Shown here: positions 30,385 through 42,250 of the stretch, piece by piece
How the letters are laid out: every line of letters starts with the position of its first letter
Position numbering within the stretch: the stretch's first letter is position 1
NCBI GenBank assembly: GCA_000149265.1
Contig: CH002034.1
Span: 169,058 to 233,057 of the forward strand
Length of the DNA stretch: 64,000 nt
Direction of reading: 5' to 3'
DNA from: Ciona savignyi
Taxonomy: Eukaryota > Chordata > Ascidiacea > Phlebobranchia > Cionidae
Position numbers and translations under genes: made by a program
Notes under the pieces: generated by a model
What the model was told of the DNA's origin: nothing
The model's input: the letters and a program-made list of their open reading frames with translations, nothing else
Database searches by the model: none

Positions 30385-30595
30385 GGAAGACACTAAAAGG
30401 AGGAAAAAAGGGAAACTGTTTACTAAAATTATGGAAACCAATGTTAATCTTGTCCAAATATTAATCTTAACCCCAAAATTAAACCCTAATTTTAAACCAA
30501 GCCCTTACACTAACGTTAATGACATATTTTTATTGTATTATTGTGCAGTTTCCCAATCTCTTTCCGTCTATTTCGTTTTTCTTCTTCGCAGTACC
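30385..30595. repeat. degenerate MITE copy
   Basis: It opens GACACTAAAAGGAGG and later contains TTAACCCCAAAATTAAACCC and GTGCAGTTTCCC. The right end is decayed and no target duplication could be assigned. Confidence 0.55.
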
Positions 30596-31995
30596 ATCCA
30601 ACCCTTCTTAAAACTCCACTTGCAACTGTTGCAAATTTAAACTTGCGAATCCAAATAACCGGGCGTCGATTTCACTGTCTTCTAACGCAGTGCTCTTTAA
30701 CCAGAGGTGTCCTGGTACACCCATACATACATTAGGGAAATAAGCAGGTTAATACAGCTGGGTATAAGGGGGGTGTACACGCGCACAACCGAATTCAAGG
30801 CTTCTAAACAAGAATAACTATAAGATAAACCTATTTTTTACACAACTTAGCATGTTTAATTACGCAGTAAAGGCTTAAATAATCATTATGAGAACTTAAC
30901 TCACCATCAATACTGTACTTGTGTTTTTTTGTTCACCTTAAAACCTTGCTATTTGTGGGGTATAAAAAATCTTAAAAATAGTAAAAGGTGTAACACGGTA
31001 ATAAAAGGTTAAAGGGCACCTGGTCTACACTTAGCGTTAAGTCATTGGCAATTTAGCGGACCACACACAGGCGTATATAAATAACTATTACAGCTGCATG
31101 GGCGTAAACTTTCTTGTTTTTACCACAACTTTAACAGGCTTTTTTCACCAACAACTGCTGGTTGTTTTATTTTTTCTTATACGACTCAAGCTGCGTTGTT
31201 TTTACTTTTATATTGTACTTTATTACCGTGCGATTTTCATCCGTATTCCGTCGTCAAATCGTCGGATATCAACACGCGTTCGTCGCTCGAAAACGGACAA
31301 AATTATGTATCTTGACTCGAAAGTGGATATTTTTTACCAAAACATTTTTTTGGTCAGCTCTAAAATGCGGGAAATCGGAAATTATGCGGAAATACAATAC
31401 GTGGCTAGTTAAAATACCTTAACTCCTTTGGGCTGCGTGGTTAGTATACATTTCCGTATTTTTTCATTTCCGCTATATTGACACCGATTCGTGCATATGA
31501 CACTGTTCTTTTTTGCTTGTTTTACCGACTTGTGGTGTTTTAAAATTGTGATGTTCTATCAGTTATAAGTGATATAACAATAAAGTGAAGTGTCCCTTAG
31601 AGTGAATTTTCTACCCCGTTTTTTCTTTCTATATAGTTTTCCGTATATTTACCGCTTGTAGAATTGTGTCGTTTTCCCGCTTTGCTTTCTTTGCAAGAAA
31701 AGAGAGAGCCTTTCCCTTTTTTCCTTCGCTTCTCTTTCACGACGTAAGGTCGAACTGAAAACGTGTGCGAAAAGTCGCCAGCTATTGTTCTTGTGTTATT
31801 TTTCGCCATTTTTACCGCAATACAAATCGTAGTGCAATGCTATGTTAATGAATATGCTAGCGCCGTGTTGTACCCCTGAAAACTAGTTTTATTTTAGTTT
31901 ATTTTTGTCCCACCATTAAAGAATGGCACATTTTAAGTTAAGAAGGCCGAATAAAACTGCAAAACTACAGTAGTTAAAACATGTCATTGAATACC

Positions 31996-32183
31996 GGGGA
32001 AAACTAAAAGGAGGGAAACTGCACAATAAAATGAATATTAGGACAGTAGAGTAAGTTTTAAACATGGGGTTAGAGTTAGTTCTGGGGTTAAGATTAGTGT
32101 TTAGGGCAGGGTTTAAATTGATTTTCATAGTTTTGGTGAGCAGTTTCCCTCCCTCCCGCTTTCCCTACCTTTAGTGTCTTTCC
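31996..32183. repeat. MITE, 188 bp, target duplication TGAATACC
   Basis: The left end GGGGAAAACTAAAAGGAGGG and right end CCCTACCTTTAGTGTCTTTCC are inverted relatives. The flanks TGAATACC at 31988-31995 and 32184-32191 are a perfect 8-bp target duplication. No coding capacity. Confidence 0.88.
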
Positions 32184-32329
32184 TGAATACCCGCTGTATA
32201 ACGTAGAAAAAAATACGTGGACATTAAACCTTACATTAATCAATATAAAAACCACTTGCGGCAATAAACATTTATATCAAAATAAATAAAATTAAAACCT
32301 TTCATAAAATCGTAAAAAATAAACAAGTT

Positions 32330-32585
32330 TCTCCGGATAGCTTCGTCGGGGGTCTGCAAGTAGGCGAAAGGTGGTAGGATCCAAACCCCTCGCTAACTGT
32401 ATGGTTGTATGCGGCACTTAGGCGACATTGTATGAACCCAGTGGAATAATGAGTTCTACTTATATTGAAGGAACTGCTCAATCATACACAACACACTGCA
32501 ATAGCCTTGGTAACCCAGCGGTGAATGCGAGGTGATCTCACAATTGCCCGTGTGTTAAAATCAGTGTTTCCCATTCGCGGCATTA
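32330..32585 (+). repeat. SINE copy, diverged
   Basis: It follows the family order: a tRNA-like head with TAGGATCCAAACC, then GGCACTTAGGCGACATTGT, AACCCAGTGG, TACACAACACACTGCAATAG, GGTAACCCAGCGGTG and CACAATTGCCCGTGTGTTA. Confidence 0.75.
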
Positions 32586-33267
32586 AACTTGTAATATATA
32601 AATCTGGGTAAATGAAATATAATTGCATATAATTTCTGGATACAAATAAAATAAAATATTGTGGACCTTAACAAAGCTGATGCGGTTAGAAATTTAACCG
32701 TCAAATCAATTGTGGATTAGATTAATGCCATTAAATCAGCCACAAGCAAGTTTAAAGCCTTATATGAACACGTAAAAACATCAACCGAGTATAAAATTAC
32801 CAAAATGCATTGGATATGCAATGGCCAATGTGTATTGTATCACGTGGAAATTGCTAATATTGTTAAAAGATACAAAATAACGTTCTCTGCATTTTGTTGG
32901 TCAAGTTTGTGCCGTACGTTAAGACTGGCCACAACGTACTACAATAGCTCCGTTAACCTGACGGTGGGCGCGAAGTAATATGGCCATTTATTTTATGTTA
33001 TTTCTTGGTTTATGTTATATTTTTTACGTGATGTCATTTTTAGATAGGATTTTTTTTACCGGGCTTAGTTTCGAACCAATAACGGGCACGTTGTAAAGAC
33101 CGTTTTTGTATGAAAGTCGGTATATGTATCGGTCGCGTTCGATAGGAAATTAAAAATAAACGAAACGAATATCAAGCCAATAGCGCCCTATCGCCGTTAG
33201 TGGCGAAAATAAAAAATAACACTTTAACCCGAGTTAAAGATCGAGTTAAAAAATGGATGGATGTATC

Positions 33268-33534
33268 ATAGGATAATCATGCGTTATAGGATAATCAGGG
33301 ATGAGATAATCATGTGTTATTCTCGTAAATGGGAATACGCAAGGGGGTTATCACACGGGCAATCGTCCGATCACCTCGCGCCACCATCGGGTTACTGGAG
33401 CTATTGCAGTGTATTGTGTATGGTTGAAACGTTTCTTTAATTTAGTAGAACCCATTAATCCGCTGGGTTCAGGCAATGTCCGCTTGTTGCCTTGCCCAAG
33501 GACATAACCGATTATCTAACGACCAGTTTTAAAC
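33268..33534 (-). repeat. SINE copy, antisense
   Basis: The reverse complement follows the family order from GGTTTAAAACTGGTCG to the ATTATCCTAT tail. The tail region is expanded, with three GGATAATCA-like units near 33270-33320. Confidence 0.8.
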
Positions 33535-34186
33535 CTTAGAATTTTCTTGGTCATTTTATCACTTTTATTGTTATATCTTTGACGGTGCGGATGCAGAAGA
33601 TATTGTAAAGTGTTTTATAAGAATGAGACGTTGCTATTGCTACCGTTAAACATAATAATCCATTGGGTTAGGTAACGTCCGCTAATTGACCTGCCCAAGA
33701 ACCCAGTCAACTAAAGACGGACTTACAGGGGATTAAAGTCCGATTCAAACCAACGCGCTTAGGCATCAGTAGATATTAACCTGACCTAAACGATCAAACT
33801 AACTGTCCAGACGTTGTATTTTTATTTTTTTGCCAAGTGTGAATATTAAATTTTTGAAACATATTTCGCTACAGAAAGAACAAATAAAATATACGAGCGT
33901 CGTAGATTACCACATTATACCCTCAACACCCGGGTAAAAATCATTCGCAAGTAACAGAAAAATGTTGTTTTCAGCTAAGAAGTTATAAATGAATTGGAAA
34001 ATTTATATTTATCGGTAAATTTTCTCGTTATAGGTAATAGATGATAACAGCGTATTGTAGAATAACATATTATCTGTTGTTTAATTTTTGTGTATTTTTT
34101 AAGGAAAAAAAAAGAGAAAGTCGTAAATGTGTTACGGTATCCAGAAAAGAAATCTTTACTGAACTGTCTTTAAATATTAGTTAAAA

Positions 34187-34377
34187 ACAAAAAAAAACTA
34201 AAAGGAGGGAAAGCAGGAAGGAGGGAAACCGCACATTAAAATTTAAATATGGGAATAGAGATAGGGTTAGTTCTGGGGTCAAGATTAGATTAGTGTTTGG
34301 GCAGGGTTAAAATTAGTTCCATAATTTTAGTGAGCAGTTTCCCTCCTTCCCTCTTTTCCTTTTTTTTAGTGTTGCCC
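34187..34377. repeat. MITE, about 190 bp
   Basis: The left end is AAAAACTAAAAGGAGGGAAA and the right end is TTTTAGTGTTGCCC, the fullest version of the terminal repeat (GGGCAACACTAAAA on the opposite strand). No clear target duplication, because the left end runs into poly-A. Confidence 0.8.
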
Positions 34378-35911
34378 TTTTAATCGTACTTTACTGACCT
34401 GCGGGATACCAAGGCAGGATAAACGGGAGCTGGGCAGAACATTATTCTGCGGGATAGTGTGAAGGGGTGTTTTCGTCACTAACACAAACGGGACGGCGTA
34501 AGGGTATATAATAAACGGCACAGCGTATATCATAATATAACCCATCAAGCTAATGTTAGTGACAAAAATACTTTGTCCAGCTGAAATAATGTGTTGTCCT
34601 GCTCCGCAGATTATTAAAGCCCTTAAAACAACTCAAGTTTGTTATTAGTTTCACTACTTACGAATCAGTGCAAAATTGGTATTATTCACTGCTTATAGTT
34701 TACTTTATCCTATGCCTATTAAATTATATCCTTTTTTTTCAATGACGTGTTTTAACGACTGTTCGTTTTGCCGTCTTTTCCTGTTCCTCGCATTTTTAAA
34801 TACTAGGGCAAAAATAAATAAACTAAAACTAAACCTATAGTCTTGCATGGTTTTTGGTAGGCTCACATTATTTTATTTAATGGTCTGGTACATACATGGT
34901 GATATGTCTGACATGTGAACTAAGTTTGAATGGTGCCCCAGTTAGAAAATCCTGGTGTATGGCATCCCTGTTGGAAAGTTCATTTTCTGTTCGCCGTTTT
35001 TTTGCGCCAACATTTTTTAACCAAAATTTTGTGCCACGCCAGCAATACTTATTTGCGCCATAACAAACGAAGTTGCCTCATTTTTAGTTAAAACTTTGAA
35101 ATATAAAGCTTAAAGTATCAAAAATACTGACATTAAGGAAAGAAAGTGTAATCACGCCACGCCAGCATGATTTTTGGAGTGTTCTGCACTAATACCCGGA
35201 AAAGTAGTCCGTGCGCTAGATATATCCGGCGCATCGTACGAACTTTCCAGTCGAGTATCGCATCAATATAAAACTCTACACCAAAATATAAAACTCTACA
35301 CCAAACTGTATAAACTACAGCTGGGAGTGTCCATTATAAAATCAAGATTCCATTTGAATAAGAAATAATTCGGATTTATTTTTCGATTCTACCTATTCAA
35401 AATTCTACCATCCCTTTACTTGTCAGTTTTTGTCATTAGTCATAAGGCATGCTTACAATATATTTTTCACAGTGTTTTTATTGGTATGTTTTATTGGTTC
35501 ATATTTCTTAATTCTTTCAAAAATATTAGTAAGGGCCACTAGGTTGACTGTATGAGGCATGTTATGTATTTAACAAATTATTTTCAATTAAATGGTTGGC
35601 CAAAATAGTTTGTAAACGTTGCTTCCAGTGAAATAATGGTTTAAAAATAGCAGTGCCTTTAACATATACAAAAAACTGCATTACTTTCCATAACCTCACT
35701 GTGTTCATGGGGTATCCAATGAACCATGTTAAACATCCCACCAACAGGGATAAACCTGATCATCCTATCCCACCTTGATTTTTCTACAACGACACTCGTT
35801 TGATATACTTTTTTTAATATCCATCGTCTGTTGTTCATGAACCCTCATTGCTTGGATCGTTTAACCACCCAATTTTCTTTGTGGATTAAGCGTAATAAGT
35901 TTGATTTAAAT

Positions 35912-36108
35912 CGGGTAAAACTAAAAGGAGGGAAGGAGGGAAACTAGACACTAAAATGAATATTAGGGCATTAGAGTAAGTTTTAAACATGGGGTTGAAG
36001 TTAGGGTTAGTTCTGCGGTTGAGATTGATTAGTGTTAAAGGCAGGGTTTAAATATAGCTTTCCATTAGACTAGTTTCAGTGAGCAGTTTTCCTCCCTTAG
36101 TATTGTCC
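35912..36108. repeat. MITE, 197 bp, target duplication ATTTAAAT
   Basis: The left end is CGGGTAAAACTAAAAGGAGG and the right end TCCCTTAGTATTGTCC. Perfect 8-bp flanks ATTTAAAT lie at 35904-35911 and 36109-36116. Confidence 0.88.
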
Positions 36109-36434
36109 ATTTAAATTCTTATTCCTGTTTTTAATATTTTTTCTATGTCAGATTTGGCAGCCACATCTGGCTATACCTGCATTAATTAATTGATTTAAAT
36201 CCAGATGTTTTAACGGCTGTTTTTTTTATAGAAGGTTGTGTTGCGCGTTTTTATCGTGAAAACAAAAAGTAAACTAACTAAACCTATAACTAGTTTGCAA
36301 CTTACTAACATTGGATTATCTGACTTACTAACAAAAAAATTATATTTGATTTTCAAAGTTTCTAAAACTACAAAACTGATAATATTTTTTCACTTTGGTA
36401 CAAATTGCTTTATAATAGAATTATGTAGGGGGAT

Positions 36435-36694
36435 TGGTGGGAAAACCAAGGGAGTTATCACACGGACAATCGTCAGATCACCTCGCACCCACCGTTGGGT
36501 TGCTGGAGCTATTTCAATGTGTTATATATTTAAGCCATTCCTTTAATTCGATAAAACACATTTATCCACTGGGTTCAGGCAATGTCCGATAAGTGCCTTG
36601 CCAAAGGACACAGCCAATTAGCTTGTGATCAGTTTCGTACCCGCAACCTTCCGGTTGAAAGGCGCCGTACTAAACCACCAGACCAACCGGTCGG
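36435..36694 (-). repeat. SINE copy, antisense, near full length
   Basis: The reverse complement runs from the head (GGTTGGTCTGGTGGTTTAGT) through GGTTGCGGGTACGAAACTG, CTTGGCAAGGCACTTATCGG and GGTGGGTGCGAGGTGATCTG to CCCTTGGTTTTCCCACC. Confidence 0.85.
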
Positions 36695-37196
36695 ACAATT
36701 GGTATAAATATATCTATGTTTGTCATGTAAGCTGTTCGGCCCCACTACCATACTATTGGAATCCTTATTAACCTTCTAGCTTATATGACCTGAATAAGAA
36801 TCAACCTAAATGATTTAAATGCAAGTCAATCATCCACAATGTATATTTTAATACCGGTACTTGAACTAACCAAGCAGAAATATGGTATAGACATGAACCT
36901 TTTTTCAGGTGTAAAAATTAAAATTGGGTAAGTATGCATGTATGTATGGTTATAATTAGATTGTAAGTTTAATTTAAAATGTTTAAGTAATTTTAGGCGA
37001 AGTTTGTATTTGTATAAGGGGTGCAATTTTGGGGGCAATGGTGTAGTTTGCACTCCTGGCAGTTTAATTATAAAGAGACGACTTCAAAATGCTACACAAT
37101 TGCATTATGCTTGCTTGAATCCTCAGCTTAATGTACTAAATAGCTGCAATGACCTTTTCTCCTAACTCCCACTTTCCAATTAGATCTTAAACGGTA

Positions 37197-37209
37197 TTTT
37201 TTCTTGCAG
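37197..37209 (+). promoter_or_regulatory. 3' splice acceptor upstream of LDB start
   Basis: TTTTTTCTTGCAG, 24 nt before the LDB ATG. It is either the end of a 5' UTR intron or a spliced-leader trans-splicing site, a process known in Ciona. No partner donor was identified. Confidence 0.6.
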
Positions 37210-37233
37210 ATTTTTTTGTGAAACTAATTTAAA

Positions 37234-38352
37234 ATGCCTGTCCGACCAAATAGCAACTCTGCATTAGATGGTAGGCACCCACCTATTATGCTGCCCCCGG
37301 ATTATAAAATATACCAGATGAACAAGAGATTGCAGGAACGCACCGACAGCTGTGACAATCAGTGGTGGGATTCGTTTGCGACCGAGTTTTTCGAGGATAA
37401 ATCGACTCTTACTCTTTCTTTCTGTTTGGAAGACGGCTTGAAGAGGTATACTATTGGGAGGACTTTGATTCCTCGTTTTTTTCGCACCATGTTTGAAAGT
37501 GGGGTAATAGATATGTACATGGTGCTACGGCTTCCTAAAGATTATATGAACAGCGCGAACGGACTGATAACGCTCGACTGCGATCACGCAACTATGGTCA
37601 TGCATCACACGAAACCTGTGCCGACAAAAGTTTGCGCCGAAGGTCATTTATTGGTGGAATTCAGCGCCGATGAATTAATGAGAATCCGTTCATGGCATTT
37701 TGCGATACAAACGCACCTCGAATACATCCCAAAGCAAGCACCTCTCCAAAACCCCGGCATTTTAGAGGATTTATGCAAAAACACAACAAGACAAGGCCTA
37801 ACTCCGGCGATGCTTAACTATCTCAAGATGTGTGTCATTATTGAGCCAATGAAGGAACTAATGTCTCGACAGAAGACGTATAACATGGACCCTAGAGACT
37901 GTCTCCGTAACTGTCTCTTTCAAAAATGGCAGAGAATGTTAAACCCAGCCACAGACGCTAGCCGTCCGGCAAAGAGACCGTCAAGGAAACGAAAAAACTC
38001 AAGTAACAATAACACCCCTCATGTGAACCAACCGCAGAAGAAAAAAGGCTTCCAAACATCAGATGTTATGATGGTGGGTGAACCAACACTGATGGGGCAC
38101 GAATTTGGGGACGAGGACGAACGTATGATAACTCGACTCGAGAATAATCAGTTCGACGGTCCGTCAGTTAAATCAGAGGAGCATGACACCTCAGCAGCCA
38201 GCTTTCCTAGCATTTCATCCCCGATTACCACAACTTCCCAATGGCAGGGACACCAGGCTCAGAGCGCTACGATGCAAAATAACATTATCCCCAAAAGTGA
38301 GCCCTCTGAAGGTGCACAAGACCCAACACCTCCTTTATCATCCAGCACTTGA
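37234..38352 (+). CDS. LIM-domain-binding protein (LDB/CLIM), intronless coding region
   Basis: LDB proteins are nuclear cofactors that dimerise and bridge LIM-homeodomain and LMO factors, bringing distant enhancers together. The single open frame encodes 372 residues, close to vertebrate LDB1/2. Residues about 22-217 are the dimerisation domain (DNQWWDSFATEFFEDKSTL, LEDGLKRYTIGRTLIPRFF, NYLKMCVIIEPMKELMSR). A basic nuclear signal follows at about 244-254 (RPAKRPSRKRK). The LIM-interaction domain is at about 278-308 (VMMVGEPTLMGHEFGDEDER). The tail is Ser/Thr/Pro-rich. The vertebrate N-terminal extension is missing. A TTTTTTCTTGCAG acceptor ends at 37209, 24 nt before the ATG, so the 5' UTR is spliced or trans-spliced. 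Vertebrate LDB genes have many coding introns; here there are none. All key blocks are intact, so the gene looks functional. Confidence 0.95.
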   Translation: MPVRPNSNSALDGRHPPIMLPPDYKIYQMNKRLQERTDSCDNQWWDSFATEFFEDKSTLTLSFCLEDGLKRYTIGRTLIPRFFRTMFESGVIDMYMVLRLPKDYMNSANGLITLDCDHATMVMHHTKPVPTKVCAEGHLLVEFSADELMRIRSWHFAIQTHLEYIPKQAPLQNPGILEDLCKNTTRQGLTPAMLNYLKMCVIIEPMKELMSRQKTYNMDPRDCLRNCLFQKWQRMLNPATDASRPAKRPSRKRKNSSNNNTPHVNQPQKKKGFQTSDVMMVGEPTLMGHEFGDEDERMITRLENNQFDGPSVKSEEHDTSAASFPSISSPITTTSQWQGHQAQSATMQNNIIPKSEPSEGAQDPTPPLSSST

Positions 38353-38635
38353 TTTCAACGCTTCTTCGACAAGTTTATTTCTAAGTTAATAGGACGACGT
38401 TATATCTACGGCCATTTTACAAGAAAAATTGTCGCTGGATGTTTTCAGTTCGTTTCAAGCAGCTATTGAAGCTGGTCTGGGATACTGCAATTGTACAGAA
38501 GTTATGTGATTGGTATTTAATTGACCTTAATGAAAGATAGGTGGTCATGGGGATAAGAACAGAGCTCTTGACCTCACAAGTGTTCGGTTCAATATTCACC
38601 CTGACCACTTTTTACTTTATTGTAATGAACATGCA

Positions 38636-38710
38636 ATGTGGTCTAGTGGATAAGGATAGAGGACATAACCAGACAGGTACTAGGTTCGATAATTAACCTG
38701 ACCACTTTCA
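38636..38710 (+). repeat. tRNA-derived repeat with pairing acceptor ends
   Basis: It has GTGGTCTAGTGGATAAGG at the 5' end, the B-box-like AGGTTCGATAAT, and GACCAC at the 3' end that pairs with the initial GTGGTC. The T-arm does not form a proper 5-bp stem, so it is a tRNA-derived repeat and not a working tRNA gene. An antisense relative lies just upstream at about 38519-38612. Confidence 0.5.
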
Positions 38711-39355
38711 CCCATGCTGTGTCCTTTGAAACACCCTGAGTTTCCATCCAATTTCAGAATCACCTCATTTCAAATTGCCACGGTATTTTTCTTGCCTTAA
38801 AAATGTTTTCATAATAATTTTAGATGTTTATGTAGATTTTTCATTTATTTTACCTGAAAAGTGACACTAATAGGTGGTAATAGGTGCGAAAAACCTATAA
38901 AAATTGCAAATTTTGATTTTTTAGGCAAATCGGTGCTAAAATAGTATTGTGGCAGCAAACTATTCATCCCAATTTATGAACGATGGTGAAATATCTTATT
39001 TTTTCAGATTTATAGAGGGGGATTATACTTTTTCTGTAATGAGTTATTATGTCACACCATTCAGGTGTATATTTCATTCCATTTTTGTACCCCTAAAATA
39101 TTTTTTTTAATTTTTAACACATTTCAACTTGATATTTTCGTGACTATTTATCTAGTTTTTTTCCTATGTTTGATCATTTTAAAATATGGTTTTTCTACTG
39201 ATGGACTAGTTTATTAGCAGTTTTCTTGCTATACTAAGTCCCTGCTAATGGGAGTTGTTGTTTCTGGTAAGTAGGACAGTGATGACGTGTCCTAACTAAC
39301 AATTACGTCACACAGTGTTGTTTATTTTACCGATGTAAAGACGAGACTTGCTGCT

Positions 39356-39361
39356 AATAAA
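39356..39361 (+). terminator. candidate polyadenylation signal AATAAA (LDB)
   Basis: It lies about 1 kb after the LDB stop. The stretch between lacks clear genes but includes two tRNA-like repeats near 38520-38710, so a shorter 3' UTR using a variant signal is possible. Confidence 0.3.
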
Positions 39362-39389
39362 TTCGCTCAACGATTTTGGGTTTAAAAAT

Positions 39390-39475
39390 TGTGGCCGAAC
39401 GGTTAACTGAAGAAACAAGTGGTATTGGCGACGAGCATATCGCCGATTCGAAACTCAGCCCAGTAAAAAATGTTT
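39390..39475 (+). repeat. tRNA-like short repeat, sense copy
   Basis: It has TGTGGCCGAACGGTTAACTG, B-box-like GATTCGAAACTCAG and the tail CCCAGTAAAAAATG. A second, shorter head (GTTGCCGAATGGTTAACACG) starts at about 39487. Confidence 0.7.
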
Positions 39476-39570
39476 TTTTATTGGTTATGTTGCCGAATGG
39501 TTAACACGATCAATTCAAACACAGCATTTGTGGCGAAATGATTAGCGCGACCGATTCATATACTGATTTT

Positions 39571-39812
39571 AGGATAGTCATGTTTATCCCCGTGAATGGA
39601 AAAACTAAAGGGTTTAACACACGGGCAATCGTCAGATCACCTCGCGCTTAAAGTCAGGTTAACGGAGCTATTGCAGTGTGGTGTGTAAGATTTACTTGTT
39701 TCTTTAATTTTAGGTAAAACCCACTAATCCGCTGGGTTTAGGCAATGTCCGTAAAGTGCCTTGCCTAAGAACACAACGGCCTAGCTAGCGACCAGTTTCG
39801 AATACTGATTTC
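39571..39812 (-). repeat. SINE copy, antisense, head truncated
   Basis: The reverse complement covers the tail (GGGATAAACATGACTATCCT), GATCTGACGATTGCCCGTG, the GGCAATGTCC region and part of the tRNA-like head (AACTGGTCGC), then stops. Confidence 0.8.
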
Positions 39813-40115
39813 TATAACAATACGGTCTGAGTGATTAACTTTTGGATTCGAAACATAGAAGACTAAAAAAGACAGGACAGAACTGTTGTGTGGCCAAAAG
39901 TTTAACATGATTGATTTCTGTGCCGTTTTTTATACTATCCCGAACAGTCTTCGTAATGAGCCCATATCGTGGATTCGAAACCGTACGAAAAAAATGTCAA
40001 CGATAGTCGTATCCTGTAACGGGGTTCTTATACACGAGGTACTCTGACGATTTCTCGTGCGATAACGCTCCCTTGCGTACAAATATTTCGTATTTGTGAA
40101 TTGTCTTTTTCCTTG

Positions 40116-40395
40116 TCCTGCCAGTTAGTCTGGCGGTTTAGTGAGTCGCCTTTCAATCGAAAGGTTGCAGGTACAAAACTGGTCGGTTGTCTCATTGGGC
40201 ACTTTACGAACATTGTCTGGACCTGGCAGATAAATGGGTTCTACCCAAATTAAAGGAACGTCTATATCATATACAACACACTACAATAGCTACGGTAACC
40301 CGACGGTGGGCGCAAGGTGATCTGACGATTGCTCGTGTGTTAACCCCCTTGGTTTTCCCATTCACGAGGATAAACATGAGTATCCTATCCTTTAA
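40116..40395 (+). repeat. SINE copy, full length
   Basis: The tRNA-like head is CAGTTAGTCTGGCGGTTTAG with GGTTGCAGGTACAAAACTGG. The body is GGCACTTTACGAACATTGTC, ATACAACACACTACAATAGC and CCGACGGTGGGCGCAAGGTG, and the tail is AGTATCCTATCCT. Confidence 0.88.
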
Positions 40396-42119
40396 ACGTC
40401 CTATAACAGCCTTCTCATGATTCCAATTTTTATTAAAAGGACCGGTTACGTGTTTTCATCGTGGAAACAAAAAAAACTAAACTGAACGTTGAACTATTGT
40501 GTATTTCAGGAGGCGTTCAACTAATTATTTTCCCTATCTCTCCAATGCAAACTGACCTCACAAAAACGACTGTCACTCAAAATCCTGACATAGGAAGTCT
40601 TAGATTTTTTCACAATTTAAAATTGAAGCTTGGATCTGCAACCTAAACTCAAAACCCTACAAAATTTTGTTTAAAAATTTTGAGCCCATACCCCTTCGTA
40701 CATCGGCAACTTTTTTCCAACAAAACAGCTAGCAGATGCACATTCAACACCTTTATTTTACAAAGCACTGCTCCACGATTACAAAACTTTACAGCTAAAC
40801 GAGAACACCGGCGCGCAGCCTAGCACATGCTGCTTTCAACAAAACAAACATTGGGGAATCACCACCATTGTTACTCAGCAAAACACTAGTTTAAAAACAA
40901 TGACTCATGAAGGGTACCACTCGTCACATCCTGCCGTTCATAGAGGTCTTAATTGGTTATACGCCATCTTCAACAGAGCGATGAGTTGCTTTGAATTTTA
41001 TTGTCGTTGTTTTTTCCTTCTGCGTCAGTGGACAGGTATTGCTATACATGGTTATCAAAACACAATTCGTTTTCCACCTGCTGAATCCATTTCTTAACAC
41101 CGATTATTATCGTTGCCTCAATATACGGCGGTAACTGCCTGTTTAATTACCGTGAACCTAGCAACAAAATATTTTTTATCAACTGAATTTAAGGCCAATT
41201 GTGTTTACGCGTTGTTTCTTTTAACAAATGTCAAATGACGTTAAACGATTTAATAGAAAGGCGACTACAATTAAAAATAATGATATGGTCAAATTACCGT
41301 GACACAGTCTGTCGGTTCCTTACCTTTTCGACTCACGATCAATGATACGTTAAGGGTTAAAGTCGTGTTTACGTGTTTATTCATTACTCGCGCAACGATT
41401 TGGTAAGGAAACACGAACGGGCATAAGATTTGCCATCTCACGACAAAGAGCTTAGGTGCCACTGGTAGGGTGAATTTTATGGTCGAACGAGATAATGGTA
41501 GTCAGTTCTGAAAAGAACTATTGGTGAGTCCCAAGTGGTCTGATGTGCAAAAACAAAACAAGGCAATTTATACTGAAAGTGACAATTATGCTATGGTCAA
41601 ATTATCCTGACACAGTTAAATGAAGTCGTTGTTTTATATCCGAGAATAAATGAATGTTTTAGAAATGATTGTGAATTAACCATACCTGGAGAAAAAGGAT
41701 AGACAGTATTTAAACCGAGCATAGTTGGTGAACGATTGTTTTCTGAAAGATCAGTACATTGCGGACACGTTACTTAGCACGTTTTTTTCAAAAATAAAGA
41801 CATGAATAAGTCGCACTATAGCTCTTCGCCCCCATAATCATTCGATTGTAAACTGACTTAATTACCTAACGCCTTAGTTTAAGTCAGTGATCATAGCGAC
41901 GAGTAAATACTGTGTAATTTGTTAAATTATGATGTCAGCATAAATTAAAAAAATACACTTATACTTTAACTTGAAAGCTGATCGGCTCAAAGTACATAAG
42001 GAAGGGTTAAATGTTGTGTCGTTTATTGCTGAAGTGGTTGTCGGCGCATGTTAGCAAAAGTGGACAAAATGAACCTACATATAAAAGTTAGTACGTCCAG
42101 ATTTAAACCGTAAGACAAA

Positions 42120-42240
42120 AATACATTTTTATATTTAATTCTACCGAGCCAAGTTTCGAACCCATTCCATACCACTCGATTTTTTTATAGTATAGTCGGA
42201 ATATGTAACGGTCGCCTTAACCATTATGCCACACTCTGTA
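42120..42240 (-). repeat. tRNA-like short repeat, antisense copy
   Basis: The plus strand shows CTACCGAGCCAAGTTTCGAA, then TTTTTTTATAGTATAGTCGG and CCTTAACCATTATGCCACAC, matching the short tRNA-like family. It directly precedes the 50-bp tandem array. Confidence 0.7.
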
Positions 42241-42250
42241 ATTATTTCGA

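Larger units (their letters stand above)
29652..37209. other. intergenic, repeat-rich
   Basis: After the short RBM 3' UTR there is a tRNA-like repeat (antisense, about 29905-30010), four MITE copies (30385, 31996, 34187, 35912) and SINE copies (32330 plus, 33268 minus, 36435 minus). A truncated antisense tRNA-like element is at about 33048-33140. Short open frames such as 31098-31412 are AT-rich and featureless. No exon was recognised. The stretch 34.6-35.8 kb shows nothing. Confidence 0.55.

Noticed and set aside
31098-31412. 104-residue hydrophobic plus-strand frame
   Set aside because: AT-rich composition gives Phe/Tyr/Leu-rich translation; a second frame is open over the same stretch, and there are no splice signals or motifs.
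38636-38710. tRNA gene
   Set aside because: The acceptor ends pair, but the T-arm stem fails and related degenerate copies lie nearby, so it is a tRNA-derived repeat.
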